64,000 bases of DNA from Amycolatopsis keratiniphila subsp. keratiniphila (GTDB lineage Bacteria > Actinomycetota > Actinomycetes > Mycobacteriales > Pseudonocardiaceae). The stretch spans positions 314,577-378,576 of the forward strand of contig NZ_LQMT02000032.1 in NCBI RefSeq assembly GCF_001620365.2. Reading direction: 5' to 3'. This document shows positions 1 to 9,074 of this stretch, piece by piece. A program made the position numbers and the translations under genes. Position 1 is the stretch's first letter; the number at the start of each line of letters is the position of its first letter. The notes under the pieces were generated by a model. The model had not been told where the DNA came from. It did not search any database and saw only the letters and a program-made list of their open reading frames with translations.

Positions 1-111
1 GGTGTGAAAGTCGAGTTTCCTCGGCTGAGCCGAGGGAAGGGGTCCTTCACGCGCGGTCGCTGTGACTGCTGCGACTGGTGTTATCGCTGAGGCCGCGGGT
101 GGTGATCGTGT

Positions 112-147
112 AGTCCGTGAAGGTAGGGAAGGAGGCCTTCACGGACT
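112..147 (-). terminator. Hairpin downstream of dxs
   Basis: Perfect 12-nt arms AGTCCGTGAAGG (112-123) and CCTTCACGGACT (136-147) enclose a 12-nt loop, 19 bp beyond the dxs stop. The position fits a transcription terminator for the minus-strand gene. There is no T-run, which is common for actinobacterial terminators. The GTGAAGG/CCTTCAC core also occurs in the hairpin at 47361. Confidence 0.55.
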
Positions 148-165
148 TGCGATCAACTGCCAGGC

Positions 166-2070
166 TCAGCGGCGCGTGTCCTCCGGCGCCGGAGTCCGGC
201 TCGCGAGCTTCGCCGACCATTCGGTCACCCGCCGCGCCACATCCTGCGCGGTGAGCCCGACGCGGGCCAGCACCTCCTCGCGCGAACCGTGGTCGTGGAA
301 CACCTGCGGCACCGCGAGATCGCGCAGCGGCACGTCGCATTCGGCGTCGCGGAACAGCGCCGCCAGCGCGGAGCCGAAGCCACCGTGCCGCCCGCTGTCC
401 TCGACGGTCACGACGAGCTTGTGCTGCTCGGCCAGCGCCACCAGTTCGGCCGGGGCCGGGACGACCCAGCGCGGGTCCACCACGGTCACGCCGATGCCCT
501 GGTCGGCCAGCCGGTCCGCGGCGGCGAGCCCGAGCATCGCGAACGCGCCCACCGCGACGAGCAGGACGTCGGCGTCGCCGGCGGGCTTGCGCAGCACGTC
601 CACCGTGCCGACGCGTTCCACGGCGGGCACCGAGTCGATCACGCCGCCCTTGGAGAACCGCAGCGCCGTCGGCCCGTCCTCGACCGCGACGGCCTCCCGC
701 AGTTCCTCGCGCAGGGTTCCGGCGTCACGCGGAGCGGCGACCCGCATCCCGGGCACCATGCCCAGCAGCGACAGGTCCCACATGCCGTGGTGGCTGGGGC
801 CGTCCGGGCCGGTGATGCCCGCGCGGTCCAGTACCAGCGTCACCGGCTGGCGGTGCAGCGCGACGTCCATCAGAACCTGGTCGAAAGCCCGGTTCAGGAA
901 GGTCGAGTAGACGGCGACCACGGGGTGCTTGCCGCCCATCGCGAGCCCGGCGGCCGAGGTCACCGCGTGCTGCTCGGCGATCCCGACGTCGTACCAGCGG
1001 TCCGGGTACGCCTCGGCGAACTTGTGCAGCCCGGTCGAGCGCAGCATGGCCGCGGTGATCGCGACGACGTCCTCGCGGTCGGCGCCGATCTTGACCATTT
1101 CGTCGGCGAAGACCCCGGTCCAGCTCGGGCCCTTGACCGGCGGCAGGCCGGTTTCCGGGTCGATCGGGTCGGTCTGGTGCATCTGGTCGGCCTGGTTGGT
1201 GACCGCGGGCTCGTAGCCGTGCCCCTTCTCGGTGACGACGTGCACGATGACCGCGCCGCCGAAGTCACGGGCGCTCTGGAACGCCTTCTCCAGCGCGGCG
1301 AGGTCGTGCCCGTCGACCGGGCCGAGGTACTTGAGGCCGAGGTCGGAGAACATCATCTGCGGGCTCAGCGCGTCCTTGAGGCCCGCCTTCGCCGCGTGCA
1401 GCGCCGCGTAGATCGGCTTGCCGACGACGGGCGTGTGCCGCAGCAGCTCCTTGCCGCGGTCCAGCACGCGCTCGTAGCCCGGCTTGAGCCGCAGCGACGC
1501 GAGGTGGTCCGCGACGCCGCCGATGGTCGGCGAGTACGAGCGGCCGTTGTCGTTGATGACGATGACGACCGGGCGGCGCGGGTTCGCGGCGATGTTGTTG
1601 AGCGCCTCCCAGCACATGCCGCCGGTCAGCGCGCCGTCGCCGACGACGGCGATCGCGTGCCTGCCGCCGCCTTCGAGTTCGAACGCCTTCGCCAGACCGT
1701 CCACATAGGACAGCGCGGTCGAGGCGTGGCTGTTCTCGACGAGGTCGTGCTCGCTCTCGCAGCGCGCCGGGTAGCCGGTGAGGCCGCCGAGCTGGCGCAG
1801 CTTGCCGAAGCCGTCATGACGACCGGTGACGATCTTGTGCACGTACGCCTGGTGGCCGACGTCCCACACGATCGCGTCGTCCGGCGAATCGAAGACGCGG
1901 TGCAGCGCCATGGTCAGCTCGACCACACCCAGGTTCGGGCCGAGGTGACCACCGGCGAGCCGCACCTTCTCGACGAGGAAGTCCCGGATCTCCGCGGCCA
2001 GCTCGCCGAGCTGGTCCTGGTTCATCCGCTTCAAGTCGGCCGGTCCGTGCACGGACTCGAGCAACGTCAC
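166..2070 (-). CDS. dxs: 1-deoxy-D-xylulose-5-phosphate synthase
   Basis: Cytosolic thiamine-diphosphate enzyme that condenses pyruvate and glyceraldehyde 3-phosphate to DXP, the first step of the MEP isoprenoid pathway. The 634-residue length is typical. The N-terminal half carries the TPP/metal motif GDGALTGG (residues 144-151), and the central pyrimidine-binding domain has the VGIAEQHAVTSAAGLA segment with the expected catalytic Glu. The C-terminal transketolase-like domain is complete. The start is GTG at 2070, with GAGGT about six bases upstream. It is the first gene of the Rv2682c-like conserved block, read away from the betaine operon. Identification is secure. Confidence 0.96.
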   Translation of the reverse strand: MTLLESVHGPADLKRMNQDQLGELAAEIRDFLVEKVRLAGGHLGPNLGVVELTMALHRVFDSPDDAIVWDVGHQAYVHKIVTGRHDGFGKLRQLGGLTGYPARCESEHDLVENSHASTALSYVDGLAKAFELEGGGRHAIAVVGDGALTGGMCWEALNNIAANPRRPVVIVINDNGRSYSPTIGGVADHLASLRLKPGYERVLDRGKELLRHTPVVGKPIYAALHAAKAGLKDALSPQMMFSDLGLKYLGPVDGHDLAALEKAFQSARDFGGAVIVHVVTEKGHGYEPAVTNQADQMHQTDPIDPETGLPPVKGPSWTGVFADEMVKIGADREDVVAITAAMLRSTGLHKFAEAYPDRWYDVGIAEQHAVTSAAGLAMGGKHPVVAVYSTFLNRAFDQVLMDVALHRQPVTLVLDRAGITGPDGPSHHGMWDLSLLGMVPGMRVAAPRDAGTLREELREAVAVEDGPTALRFSKGGVIDSVPAVERVGTVDVLRKPAGDADVLLVAVGAFAMLGLAAADRLADQGIGVTVVDPRWVVPAPAELVALAEQHKLVVTVEDSGRHGGFGSALAALFRDAECDVPLRDLAVPQVFHDHGSREEVLARVGLTAQDVARRVTEWSAKLASRTPAPEDTRR

Positions 2071-2180
2071 TCTCCCACCTCGCCTGGTTCCTCTTCCGCC
2101 GTTCCGACCAGTCTACGGAGGTCGCCTGAGAGTCTTCCGTCCGCCGCGTCACGGGTCACATGTCAGAAAATCACCACTCG

Positions 2181-2194
2181 ACACCCAAGGGTGT
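2181..2194. promoter_or_regulatory. Short inverted repeat upstream of the betaine operon
   Basis: ACACCC (2181-2186) and GGGTGT (2189-2194) form a perfect 6-bp inverted repeat with a 2-bp centre, in the divergent gap between dxs and the aldehyde dehydrogenase gene. A GATAAT hexamer lies downstream at about 2240. The repeat could be a repressor site, but no regulator gene is adjacent, so this is weak. Confidence 0.25.
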
Positions 2195-2286
2195 GAACAT
2201 GGTCTCTTTTGCCAAGTAGCGGTCACGTCGCGTGGCCGCGATAATCGCTGATCGACGGTTGAGCAGGAGCCGGTTCGGAGGGCTTG

Positions 2287-3771
2287 ATGGCGGACTTTTT
2301 CATCGGTGGCGAGTGGGTCGACGCGGTCGGCGGTGGTCGCCGGGAAATCCGCTGTCCCGCCGACGGGTCGCTGGTCGCGGAGGTCGCCGAGGGCACCCGT
2401 GAGGACACCGAAGCGGCCATCGCCGCCGCGCGGAAGGCGTTCGACACCGGTCCCTGGCCGCAAACGCCCGCCCCGCAACGCGGTGATCTGCTGCTGAAGG
2501 CCGCCGACCTGCTCGACCGCGACGCCGCCGCCTTCGCCCGTGCCGAATCGCTCGACACCGGGAAACGGCTGGTCGAGAGCGAATACGACATGGCCGACAT
2601 CGCCGCGTGCCTGCGTTACTTCGGCAAGCTCGCCGCGAACGACGCGGGCCGTGTGGTCGACACCGGCAACCCGGACGCGTTCAGCCGGATCGTGCACGAG
2701 CCGGTCGGCGTCTGCGGGCTGATCACGCCGTGGAACTACCCGCTCCTGCAGACCATCTGGAAGGTCGCCCCGGCGCTCGCGGCGGGCAACACCTTCGTCC
2801 TCAAGCCCAGCGAGCTGACCCCGCACACCTCGATCATGCTGATGAAGCTGCTGACCGAGGCCGGTCTCCCCGGCGGCGTCGCGAACCTCGTGCTCGGCGC
2901 CGGCGCGCAGGCCGGAGCACCGCTCTCGGAGCACCCCGACGTCGACCTCGTGTCGTTCACCGGTGGCCTCGCGACCGGCAAGATCATCGCCGCCTCCGCG
3001 GCCGCGACCGTCAAGAAGGTCGCGCTGGAACTGGGCGGCAAGAACCCGAACGTCGTGTTCGCCGACTCGGATTTCGACACCGCCGTCGACTACGCGCTGA
3101 CCGCGGTGTTCCTGCACTCCGGGCAGGTCTGCTCGGCGGGCGCGCGCCTGATCGTCCAGGAGGAGTGGCACGACGAATTCGTCGACGAACTCGTCCGCCG
3201 CGCCGAACTGATCCGACTGGGTGGACCTTTCGACCCGAAGGCTGAAACCGGTCCGCTGATCTCGGCCGCCCATCTGGAAAAGATCGAACGCTACGTCGCC
3301 GCGGCGCTCGAAGAGGGCGCCGTCCTGCGCACCGGCGGCAAACGCCCCGACGATCGCGAGCTCGCGAAGGGGCACTACTACCTGCCGACCATCCTCGACA
3401 ACGTGAAGCAGGGCAGCAGCGCCGTCGTCGACGAGTCGTTCGGCCCAGTGCTCACCGTCGAGACGTTCACCGACGAGGACGACGCCGTCCGCATCGCCAA
3501 CGACACCCACTACGGCCTCGCCGGTGCGGTGTTCACCTCGGACGCCTCCCGCGCGCAGCGGGTCGCGAACCGGCTGCGGCACGGCACGATCTGGATCAAC
3601 GACTTCCACCCGTATCTGCCGCAGGCGGAATGGGGCGGCTACAAGCAGTCCGGCTTCGGGCGCGAACTCGGCCCGACCGGGCTCGCCGAATACACGGAGG
3701 CGAAGCACATCTACCAGAACCTCCGGCCCGCTCCACAGCGCTGGTTCTCCGGGGAGCCCGCGTCCAACTAA
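2287..3771 (+). CDS. Betaine-aldehyde-type NAD(P)-dependent aldehyde dehydrogenase
   Basis: Oxidises an aldehyde to the carboxylate; the operon partners suggest betaine aldehyde to glycine betaine. The 494-residue protein has the full ALDH fold, with the catalytic Cys282 in HSGQVCSAG, the general-base Glu248 in LELGGKNPN, and the cofactor-loop segment FTGGLATGK. The start is ATG 2287 with GGAGGG upstream; an in-frame TTG directly before it is less likely. The permease follows after 17 bp. Substrate is inferred from context; a gamma-aminobutyraldehyde or other amino-aldehyde dehydrogenase is the main alternative. Confidence 0.88.
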   Translation: MADFFIGGEWVDAVGGGRREIRCPADGSLVAEVAEGTREDTEAAIAAARKAFDTGPWPQTPAPQRGDLLLKAADLLDRDAAAFARAESLDTGKRLVESEYDMADIAACLRYFGKLAANDAGRVVDTGNPDAFSRIVHEPVGVCGLITPWNYPLLQTIWKVAPALAAGNTFVLKPSELTPHTSIMLMKLLTEAGLPGGVANLVLGAGAQAGAPLSEHPDVDLVSFTGGLATGKIIAASAAATVKKVALELGGKNPNVVFADSDFDTAVDYALTAVFLHSGQVCSAGARLIVQEEWHDEFVDELVRRAELIRLGGPFDPKAETGPLISAAHLEKIERYVAAALEEGAVLRTGGKRPDDRELAKGHYYLPTILDNVKQGSSAVVDESFGPVLTVETFTDEDDAVRIANDTHYGLAGAVFTSDASRAQRVANRLRHGTIWINDFHPYLPQAEWGGYKQSGFGRELGPTGLAEYTEAKHIYQNLRPAPQRWFSGEPASN

Positions 3772-3788
3772 AGAGGGGAACATTGCCG

Positions 3789-5300
3789 ATGAGCAATCCT
3801 TCCGACGACGGCTTGGCCGGTTTCGGCTACAAACAGGAACTCGAAAGAACGCTCGGCAATTTCCACACCTTCGCCGCCGGGATCAGCTACATCTCGATCC
3901 TGACGGGCACCTTCCAGCTGTTCTACTTCGGCTTCAGCTTCGGCGGACCGGCGTACTGGTGGTCTTGGCCGATGGTGTTCATCGGCCAGCTGATGGTGGC
4001 GCTGTCGTTCGCCGAACTGGCGGCGCACTATCCGGTGGCCGGGTCGATCTACAACTGGTCGAAACGGCTCGGCAGCCCGCACGTCGCCTGGATGGCCGGG
4101 TGGATGATGCTCACCGCGTCGATCGTCAGCATCGCCGCCGTCGCGCTCGCTTACCAGATCACGCTCCCCCAGATCTCGTCGTTCTTCTCCTTCTCCGGCG
4201 ACAGCGCGGTGAACGCGGTCATCCTCGGTACCGTCCTGATCCTGTTCACCACGCTGGTGAACGCCTGGGGCGTCAAGCTGATGGCGCGGATCAACAGCGC
4301 CGGGGTGTTCATCGAGCTGATCGCCGCGGTCCTGCTGATCGTCGCGCTCGCGGTGAACATCACGCGCGGTCCCGAGGTCGTCATGCAGACCAACAACACC
4401 GGCGCCGACCAGCCGTGGGGATATTTCGGAGCATTCCTGGTCGCTTCACTCGCGTCGACCTACGTCATGTACGGCTTCGACACCGCCAGCTCGCTCGGCG
4501 AGGAGTCGCACGACCCACGCAAGAACGCGCCCAAGGCGATCCTGCGCGCGCTGATCGCTTCGTTCGTCATCGGCGGGCTGATCCTGCTGCTGGCGCTGAT
4601 GGCGGTCGGTGACATCAACAACCCGGAGATCGCCACCGGCGGGCTGCAGTTCATCGTGCTCGACGTCCTCGGCAGCACGATCGGCACGATCTTCCTGCTC
4701 GCGGTGGTCGTGGCCATCACGGTGTGCAACCTGGCCGTGCAGTCGGCGTCGATCCGGATGATGTTCGCGATGGGCCGCGACAACAACCTCCCGGCCGGGA
4801 AGCACTTGGCGAGGGTGTCGCCGAAGACCAAGACGCCGGTGATCCCCGCGATCGTGTCCGGTGTGATCGCGGTCCTGATCCTGGTGGTCAACGTCGGCCA
4901 GCCGCAGATCTTCACGGTGATCACCAGTATCGGCATCATCATGATCTACCTGGCGTACCTGCTGGTCACCGTCCCGATGCTGGTCAAGCGGCTGCGCGGG
5001 CAGTGGCCCCCGCCGAAAGGGAAAGGCACCCAGTACTTCTCCCTCGGCAAACTGGGGTTGCCGGTCAACATCCTCGGCGTGCTGTGGGGCGGCGCGATCG
5101 TGGTGAACCTGGCCTGGCCGCGGCGTGCGGTCTACAACGCGACCGAGCCCTATCACTGGTACCTCGAATGGGGGGCCGTGCTGTTCGTCGGCGCGGTGGC
5201 GGTCGTCGGTTTCGCGTATTACTGGTTCGTCCTGCGGCACAAGAGCGGCGTCCTGGCCGATCACGCCGCGGAAGCACATCCCGAGGAGGCAGCACAGTGA
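3789..5300 (+). CDS. APC-superfamily amine/amino-acid permease of the betaine operon
   Basis: A 503-residue integral membrane protein with about 12 hydrophobic segments and the amino-acid/polyamine/organocation architecture. It has the early ISYISILTG membrane entry and a cytoplasmic loop with GEESHDPRKNAPKAI, typical of this family. It probably imports the substrate (choline or a related amine) of the flanking dehydrogenases. The start is ATG 3789, behind AGAGGGGAA. It sits between the aldehyde dehydrogenase and the GMC oxidoreductase, and its stop overlaps the next start in GTGA, so the three genes are translationally coupled. Choline porters are more often of the BCCT family, so the substrate is a contextual guess. 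Confidence 0.85.
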   Translation: MSNPSDDGLAGFGYKQELERTLGNFHTFAAGISYISILTGTFQLFYFGFSFGGPAYWWSWPMVFIGQLMVALSFAELAAHYPVAGSIYNWSKRLGSPHVAWMAGWMMLTASIVSIAAVALAYQITLPQISSFFSFSGDSAVNAVILGTVLILFTTLVNAWGVKLMARINSAGVFIELIAAVLLIVALAVNITRGPEVVMQTNNTGADQPWGYFGAFLVASLASTYVMYGFDTASSLGEESHDPRKNAPKAILRALIASFVIGGLILLLALMAVGDINNPEIATGGLQFIVLDVLGSTIGTIFLLAVVVAITVCNLAVQSASIRMMFAMGRDNNLPAGKHLARVSPKTKTPVIPAIVSGVIAVLILVVNVGQPQIFTVITSIGIIMIYLAYLLVTVPMLVKRLRGQWPPPKGKGTQYFSLGKLGLPVNILGVLWGGAIVVNLAWPRRAVYNATEPYHWYLEWGAVLFVGAVAVVGFAYYWFVLRHKSGVLADHAAEAHPEEAAQ

Positions 5301-6850
5301 CCGGAGAGTTCGACTACATCGTCGTCGGCGGCGGGACGGCGGGTTCGGTGGTCGCGGCGAGACTCTCGGAAGACCCGGACGTCACGGTCGCCCTCCTGGA
5401 AGCCGGACCGTCCGATGTGGACGATCCGGCGGTGCTGGAACTGACGAAGTGGATGGCCCTGCTGGAATCCGGCTACGACTGGGACTACCTGGTGGAGCCG
5501 CAGGAATCCGGCAACTCGTTCCTGCGCCACGCCCGCGCGCGGGTGCTCGGCGGCTGCTCGTCGCACAACTCGTGCATCGCGTTCTGGGCGCCGGCGGAAG
5601 ACCTCGACGAATGGTCGTCGCTCGGCCTGCCCGGCTGGGCCGCGAAGGACATCTTCCCGCTGTACCAACGTCTTGAGACCAACGACGGCCCCGGCGACCA
5701 CCATGGCCGCTCGGGTCCGGTGACCATCCGCTCGGTGCCGCCGAACGACCCGACCGGTGTCGCGCTGCTGCAGGCGTGCGAGCAGGCGGGGATCCCGAGG
5801 ACGGAGTTCAACTCGGGCAAGACCGTGACGCACGGGGCGAACTGGTTCCAGATCAACGCGCGCGAGGACGGCACGCGGTCGTCGGCCTCGGTGTCGTACC
5901 TGCACCCGATCATCGGCAAGCGGCCGAATCTGGAGATCATCACCGGTGCCCGCGTCCGGCGGCTGCTCTTCGACGGCAAACGCTGCACCGGCGCGGAATA
6001 CCTGGCCGACGACCTGATTCACGGCGTCCAGCTGCGCGCGCGGCGCGAGGTGATTCTCTCGTCGGGTGCGATCGACACGCCGAAGCTCCTGATGCTGTCG
6101 GGAATCGGCCCGGCCGAGCATCTGCGCGAGGTCGGCGTGGACGTACTGGTGGACTCCCCCGGCGTCGGCGAGAACCTGCAGGATCACCCCGAAGGCGTCA
6201 TCCAGTGGGACGCGCTGCAGCCGATGACGACCGAATCCACGCAATGGTGGGAGATCGGCATCTTCACCACCACGGAGGAAGGCCTCGACCGGCCGGACCT
6301 GATGTTCCACTACGGCTCGGTGCCGTTCGACATGAACACCCTCCGGCAGGGCTATCCCACCACGGAGAACGGCTTCTGCCTGACCCCGAACGTCACGCGT
6401 TCGCGGTCGACCGGGACCGTGCGGCTGCGCAGCCGCGACTACCGGGACAAGCCGAAGGTGGACCCGCGGTACTTCACCGACGAGCACGACATGCGCGTGA
6501 TGACCTACGGGATCAAACTGGCGCGCAAGATCGCCGAACAGCCCGCGCTGGACGAATGGGCGGGCACGGAACTGGCGCCCGGCAAGGACGTCAAGACCGA
6601 CGACGAGATCGCGGACTACCTGCGCAAGACCCACAACACGGTCTATCACCCCTCGTGCACCGCGAAAATGGGCGGCGACGGCGACCCGATGGCCGTCCTG
6701 GACGCCCGGCTGCGCGTGCGCGGCGTCGAAGGTCTGCGAGTCGCCGACGGTTCGGCGATGCCGTTCCTGGTCGCGGTGAACCCGTGCATCACGACGATGG
6801 CGATCGGTGAGAAGTGCGCGGACATGCTGAAGGAGGACGCGCGCTCCTAG
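5297..6850 (+). CDS. GMC-family FAD oxidoreductase, choline dehydrogenase/oxidase-like
   Basis: FAD-dependent alcohol oxidation, probably choline to betaine aldehyde given the downstream-pathway enzyme in the same operon. The 517-residue protein begins with the dinucleotide-binding motif YIVVGGGTAGSVVAARL and has the GMC signature near ARARVLGGCSSHN. The catalytic pair is His451 (VYHPSCTAKMG) and Asn495 (VNPCITTMA), matching choline-oxidase His466 and Asn510. The GTG start at 5297 overlaps the permease stop by 4 bp. A strong terminator follows. Other GMC alcohol oxidases cannot be excluded from sequence alone. Confidence 0.88.
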   Translation: MTGEFDYIVVGGGTAGSVVAARLSEDPDVTVALLEAGPSDVDDPAVLELTKWMALLESGYDWDYLVEPQESGNSFLRHARARVLGGCSSHNSCIAFWAPAEDLDEWSSLGLPGWAAKDIFPLYQRLETNDGPGDHHGRSGPVTIRSVPPNDPTGVALLQACEQAGIPRTEFNSGKTVTHGANWFQINAREDGTRSSASVSYLHPIIGKRPNLEIITGARVRRLLFDGKRCTGAEYLADDLIHGVQLRARREVILSSGAIDTPKLLMLSGIGPAEHLREVGVDVLVDSPGVGENLQDHPEGVIQWDALQPMTTESTQWWEIGIFTTTEEGLDRPDLMFHYGSVPFDMNTLRQGYPTTENGFCLTPNVTRSRSTGTVRLRSRDYRDKPKVDPRYFTDEHDMRVMTYGIKLARKIAEQPALDEWAGTELAPGKDVKTDDEIADYLRKTHNTVYHPSCTAKMGGDGDPMAVLDARLRVRGVEGLRVADGSAMPFLVAVNPCITTMAIGEKCADMLKEDARS

Positions 6851-6863
6851 CACTCACTCGTTC

Positions 6864-6897
6864 GGCCCCCTGGTTTCGGCCAGGGGGCCTTCTTCTT
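6864..6897 (+). terminator. Rho-independent terminator of the betaine operon
   Basis: Perfect 10-nt arms GGCCCCCTGG (6864-6873) and CCAGGGGGCC (6880-6889) with a TTTCGG loop, followed by a pyrimidine/T-rich tail (TTCTTCTT). It starts 13 bp after the oxidoreductase stop. Confidence 0.88.
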
Positions 6898-7081
6898 GCC
6901 CGAAAACCGGTGGAGCGGCCGCCGTCGGGCCATTACCGTGCTGCCGGACCACGTCGCCGATCCGAAGGCCTGCCGTTGTACACCCTGTGAGACCTCCCGA
7001 GCGCTGATTTCGTCGCGCGTCGCGCCTTTCGCGCCGCGCTTCCTTTTGCTGCGGACTTCTCACTGAACGGGTGTACTTCCC

Positions 7082-7624
7082 ATGCTCGAAAACTGGGTGG
7101 TCGTTCCCACCTGCCTGCCAGTCGTCCTCCGCCGTTGCCATGCCTGCGGGTCCGGGCGTTTCCGGGCGAACGGCAAATTCCGCGTCAACGCCAACCACAA
7201 ACTCATCGACGTCTGGCTCCTCGTGCACTGTGTCGCGTGCGGGGACACCGCGAAACTCACCATTCTGGAGCGGGTGAACGTGCGCTCCGTCCGGCCCGAC
7301 CTGCTGGAGCGGCTGCACGAGAACGACCTCGGCCTGGCCGCCGAACTGCTCCAGGATCCGGCCGTGCTCCGCCGTAACCACGTCTCCCTTGATTGGGAGG
7401 GCGCCTGGCAGCTCGATACCGGTTCCTTGTGTCATGGGGACTTTCGCGATGTCTCGGTTCGTTTCGAGGCCCGGATTCCGCTTCGGCCCGTGCGGCTGAT
7501 CGCCGAAGGGTGCGGTCTTTCGCGGGGTGAGGTCGAGAGGCTGATCGAGGAGGGGAAGGTGGTTTCGGCGGTGCGGTTGCGGGGGAAGGTTTCCGGGGAC
7601 TTCACTTTTACGCTGAAGCGCTGA
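7082..7624 (+). CDS. DUF1062 family protein
   Basis: A 180-residue cytosolic protein of unknown function. The N-terminus carries a zinc-ribbon-like layout, CHACGS near residue 20 and HCVACGD near residue 50. Between them lies the family-typical stretch FRVNANHKLIDVWLL. The C-terminal quarter is an S4-like or helical segment (LSRGEVERLIEEGKVVS). The ATG start at 7082 is the only good one. It stands alone between the betaine terminator and the HNH gene, so context gives no clue. The family assignment rests on the motif pattern and length. Confidence 0.75.
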   Translation: MLENWVVVPTCLPVVLRRCHACGSGRFRANGKFRVNANHKLIDVWLLVHCVACGDTAKLTILERVNVRSVRPDLLERLHENDLGLAAELLQDPAVLRRNHVSLDWEGAWQLDTGSLCHGDFRDVSVRFEARIPLRPVRLIAEGCGLSRGEVERLIEEGKVVSAVRLRGKVSGDFTFTLKR

Positions 7625-7632
7625 TCTTGGGT

Positions 7633-7649
7633 GTCGTGAGCGTCACGAC
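7633..7649 (+). terminator. Small hairpin after the DUF1062 gene
   Basis: GTCGTGA (7633-7639) and TCACGAC (7643-7649) are perfect arms around GCG, 8 bp after the stop codon. It could be a weak terminator; no T-run follows. Confidence 0.4.
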
Positions 7650-7736
7650 GCACAGCGCCCGAATCACCCATCAGTGGCAAATGTGCAATTACCGTTGTCG
7701 CTTGAAATCACGAATGATTCCCATGGCGATTTTCGG

Positions 7737-7748
7737 TAATATGGAGAT
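7737..7748 (+). promoter_or_regulatory. -10 element of a probably leaderless transcript
   Basis: TAATAT (7737-7742) lies six bases before the GTG start at 7749, so transcription should begin at or next to the start codon. There is no usable ribosome-binding site in a 5' leader. The local sequence is clearly more AT-rich than its surroundings. Confidence 0.55.
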
Positions 7749-9005
7749 GTGCCCGAGACGACCATTCCCGAACTGCCGCAGGAGTTGTGGCGCGCCGGCA
7801 AGGTAGAGCTTGCCCACGGCGTGACGCACCTGCTGCAGGTCATGAGGGTGGCCTCCGCCAGTCTGGGAAAGCACCTGGCGGAGATCGAGTCGCGGGGTGC
7901 GGAAGACCTGTTCGGCCACGGGAGCGCGGCATCGTGGTTCGCCGAAGTCGCCCGGATCTCCCGAGGCGACGCACAAGACATGGTGAACCGGGCCTTGGCC
8001 CTGAACGCCACGTCGGGCGTCGGTGGTGAGGGTGCCGTGTTCGCGCCCGCGACCGCCGCCGCGGCCGAGGACGGCGCGCTCGGGGAGCAGCACATCGACC
8101 TGATCCTGGAGATCCTGCGCAAGATCCCATCCGACGTGCCCGTGGAGGACCGAGCCGGGGCGGAGAAGATCCTCGCCAACCTCGCCCGGGACGCCGGACC
8201 AAAACAGATCGCCGAGGCCGGAGCCGATCTGCTCGCACACCTCGACCCCGACGGGAACGAGCCGAAAGACCCCGAGCCCGCCCCGCCGCGCCGCGAGGTG
8301 TTCGTCGAGCGCCGCAAAGACGGCTTCTGGAAGCTCTCCGGCCTGCTCGACCCCGAGACCGGCGCCCGCACCGCGGCCGCGCTCGACGCCTATGCGGCGA
8401 AGCGGCCGGTCGACGAGTTCGGTCAGGCCGACCATCGCACCCTGCCCCAACGCCGGGGCGACGCGTGGGCCGAACTACTCGACCTCGCCATCGCCTGCCC
8501 CGACCAACCGGCGACCTCCGGCTACCGCACGCTGGTGCACGTGACCGTCGGGCTCGACGACCTGAAGACCGGCCTCGGGACCGCGTGCCTCGACTTCGTC
8601 GGCCGGATCAGCGCCCGCGAAGCCCGGCTGGCCGCCTGCGACTGCCTGATGATCCCGGTGGTGCTGGGCACCTGCGGGGAACCCCTCGATGTAGGGCGGA
8701 TGAAACGCTTCGTCACTCCCGGCCAACGCCGGGCCCTGAACATCCGCGACGGCGGCTGCGCCTTCCCCGGTTGCCATCGAGCGCCGAAGCACTGTCACGC
8801 CCACCATATTCGGCACTGGGCCGACGGCGGCCCGACCGACCTGCGGAACCTGGTCCTGCTCTGTTCCTTCCACCACCGGCTCATCCATCACGGTGACTGG
8901 CAGGTCCGGATGGCTCCGGAGGGGAGACCGGAATTCGTGCCGCCCCAATACCTCGACCCACTACAGGTGCCACGGCGCAACACCCTCCACCGCGTCGTGA
9001 CCTGA
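7749..9005 (+). CDS. DUF222 / HNH endonuclease-signature protein (13E12 repeat family)
   Basis: A 418-residue protein with an N-terminal DUF222 helical region (about 1-300) and a C-terminal HNH nuclease motif: CAFPGCHRAPKHCHAHHIRHW, then NLVLLCSFHHRLIH, with the paired Cys and His residues that bind metal. This family is present in many copies in mycobacteria and other actinobacteria, and its biological role is unknown. The GTG start is chosen because a TAATAT -10 sits six bases upstream (leaderless). The AT-rich upstream and isolated position fit an accessory, perhaps mobile, gene. No inverted repeats or transposase are visible around it. Confidence 0.88.
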   Translation: MPETTIPELPQELWRAGKVELAHGVTHLLQVMRVASASLGKHLAEIESRGAEDLFGHGSAASWFAEVARISRGDAQDMVNRALALNATSGVGGEGAVFAPATAAAAEDGALGEQHIDLILEILRKIPSDVPVEDRAGAEKILANLARDAGPKQIAEAGADLLAHLDPDGNEPKDPEPAPPRREVFVERRKDGFWKLSGLLDPETGARTAAALDAYAAKRPVDEFGQADHRTLPQRRGDAWAELLDLAIACPDQPATSGYRTLVHVTVGLDDLKTGLGTACLDFVGRISAREARLAACDCLMIPVVLGTCGEPLDVGRMKRFVTPGQRRALNIRDGGCAFPGCHRAPKHCHAHHIRHWADGGPTDLRNLVLLCSFHHRLIHHGDWQVRMAPEGRPEFVPPQYLDPLQVPRRNTLHRVVT

Positions 9006-9014
9006 CCCCTGTTT

Positions 9015-9054
9015 CCGAGGAGCCCGCCGACCGCACCGGCGACGGGCTCCTCGG
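9015..9054. terminator. Terminator hairpin between convergent genes
   Basis: CCGAGGAGCCCG (9015-9026) pairs perfectly with CGGGCTCCTCGG (9043-9054) across a 16-nt loop. It lies between the HNH gene (stop 9005) and the convergent orphan (stop 9075), so it can serve both strands. Confidence 0.75.
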
Positions 9055-9074
9055 CATGCCCATCGCCCGAAATC

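Noticed and set aside
7749..9005. DUF222/HNH gene as an insertion sequence or intron endonuclease
   Set aside because: No terminal inverted repeats, target duplication or interrupted gene are visible; it is kept as an ordinary CDS.
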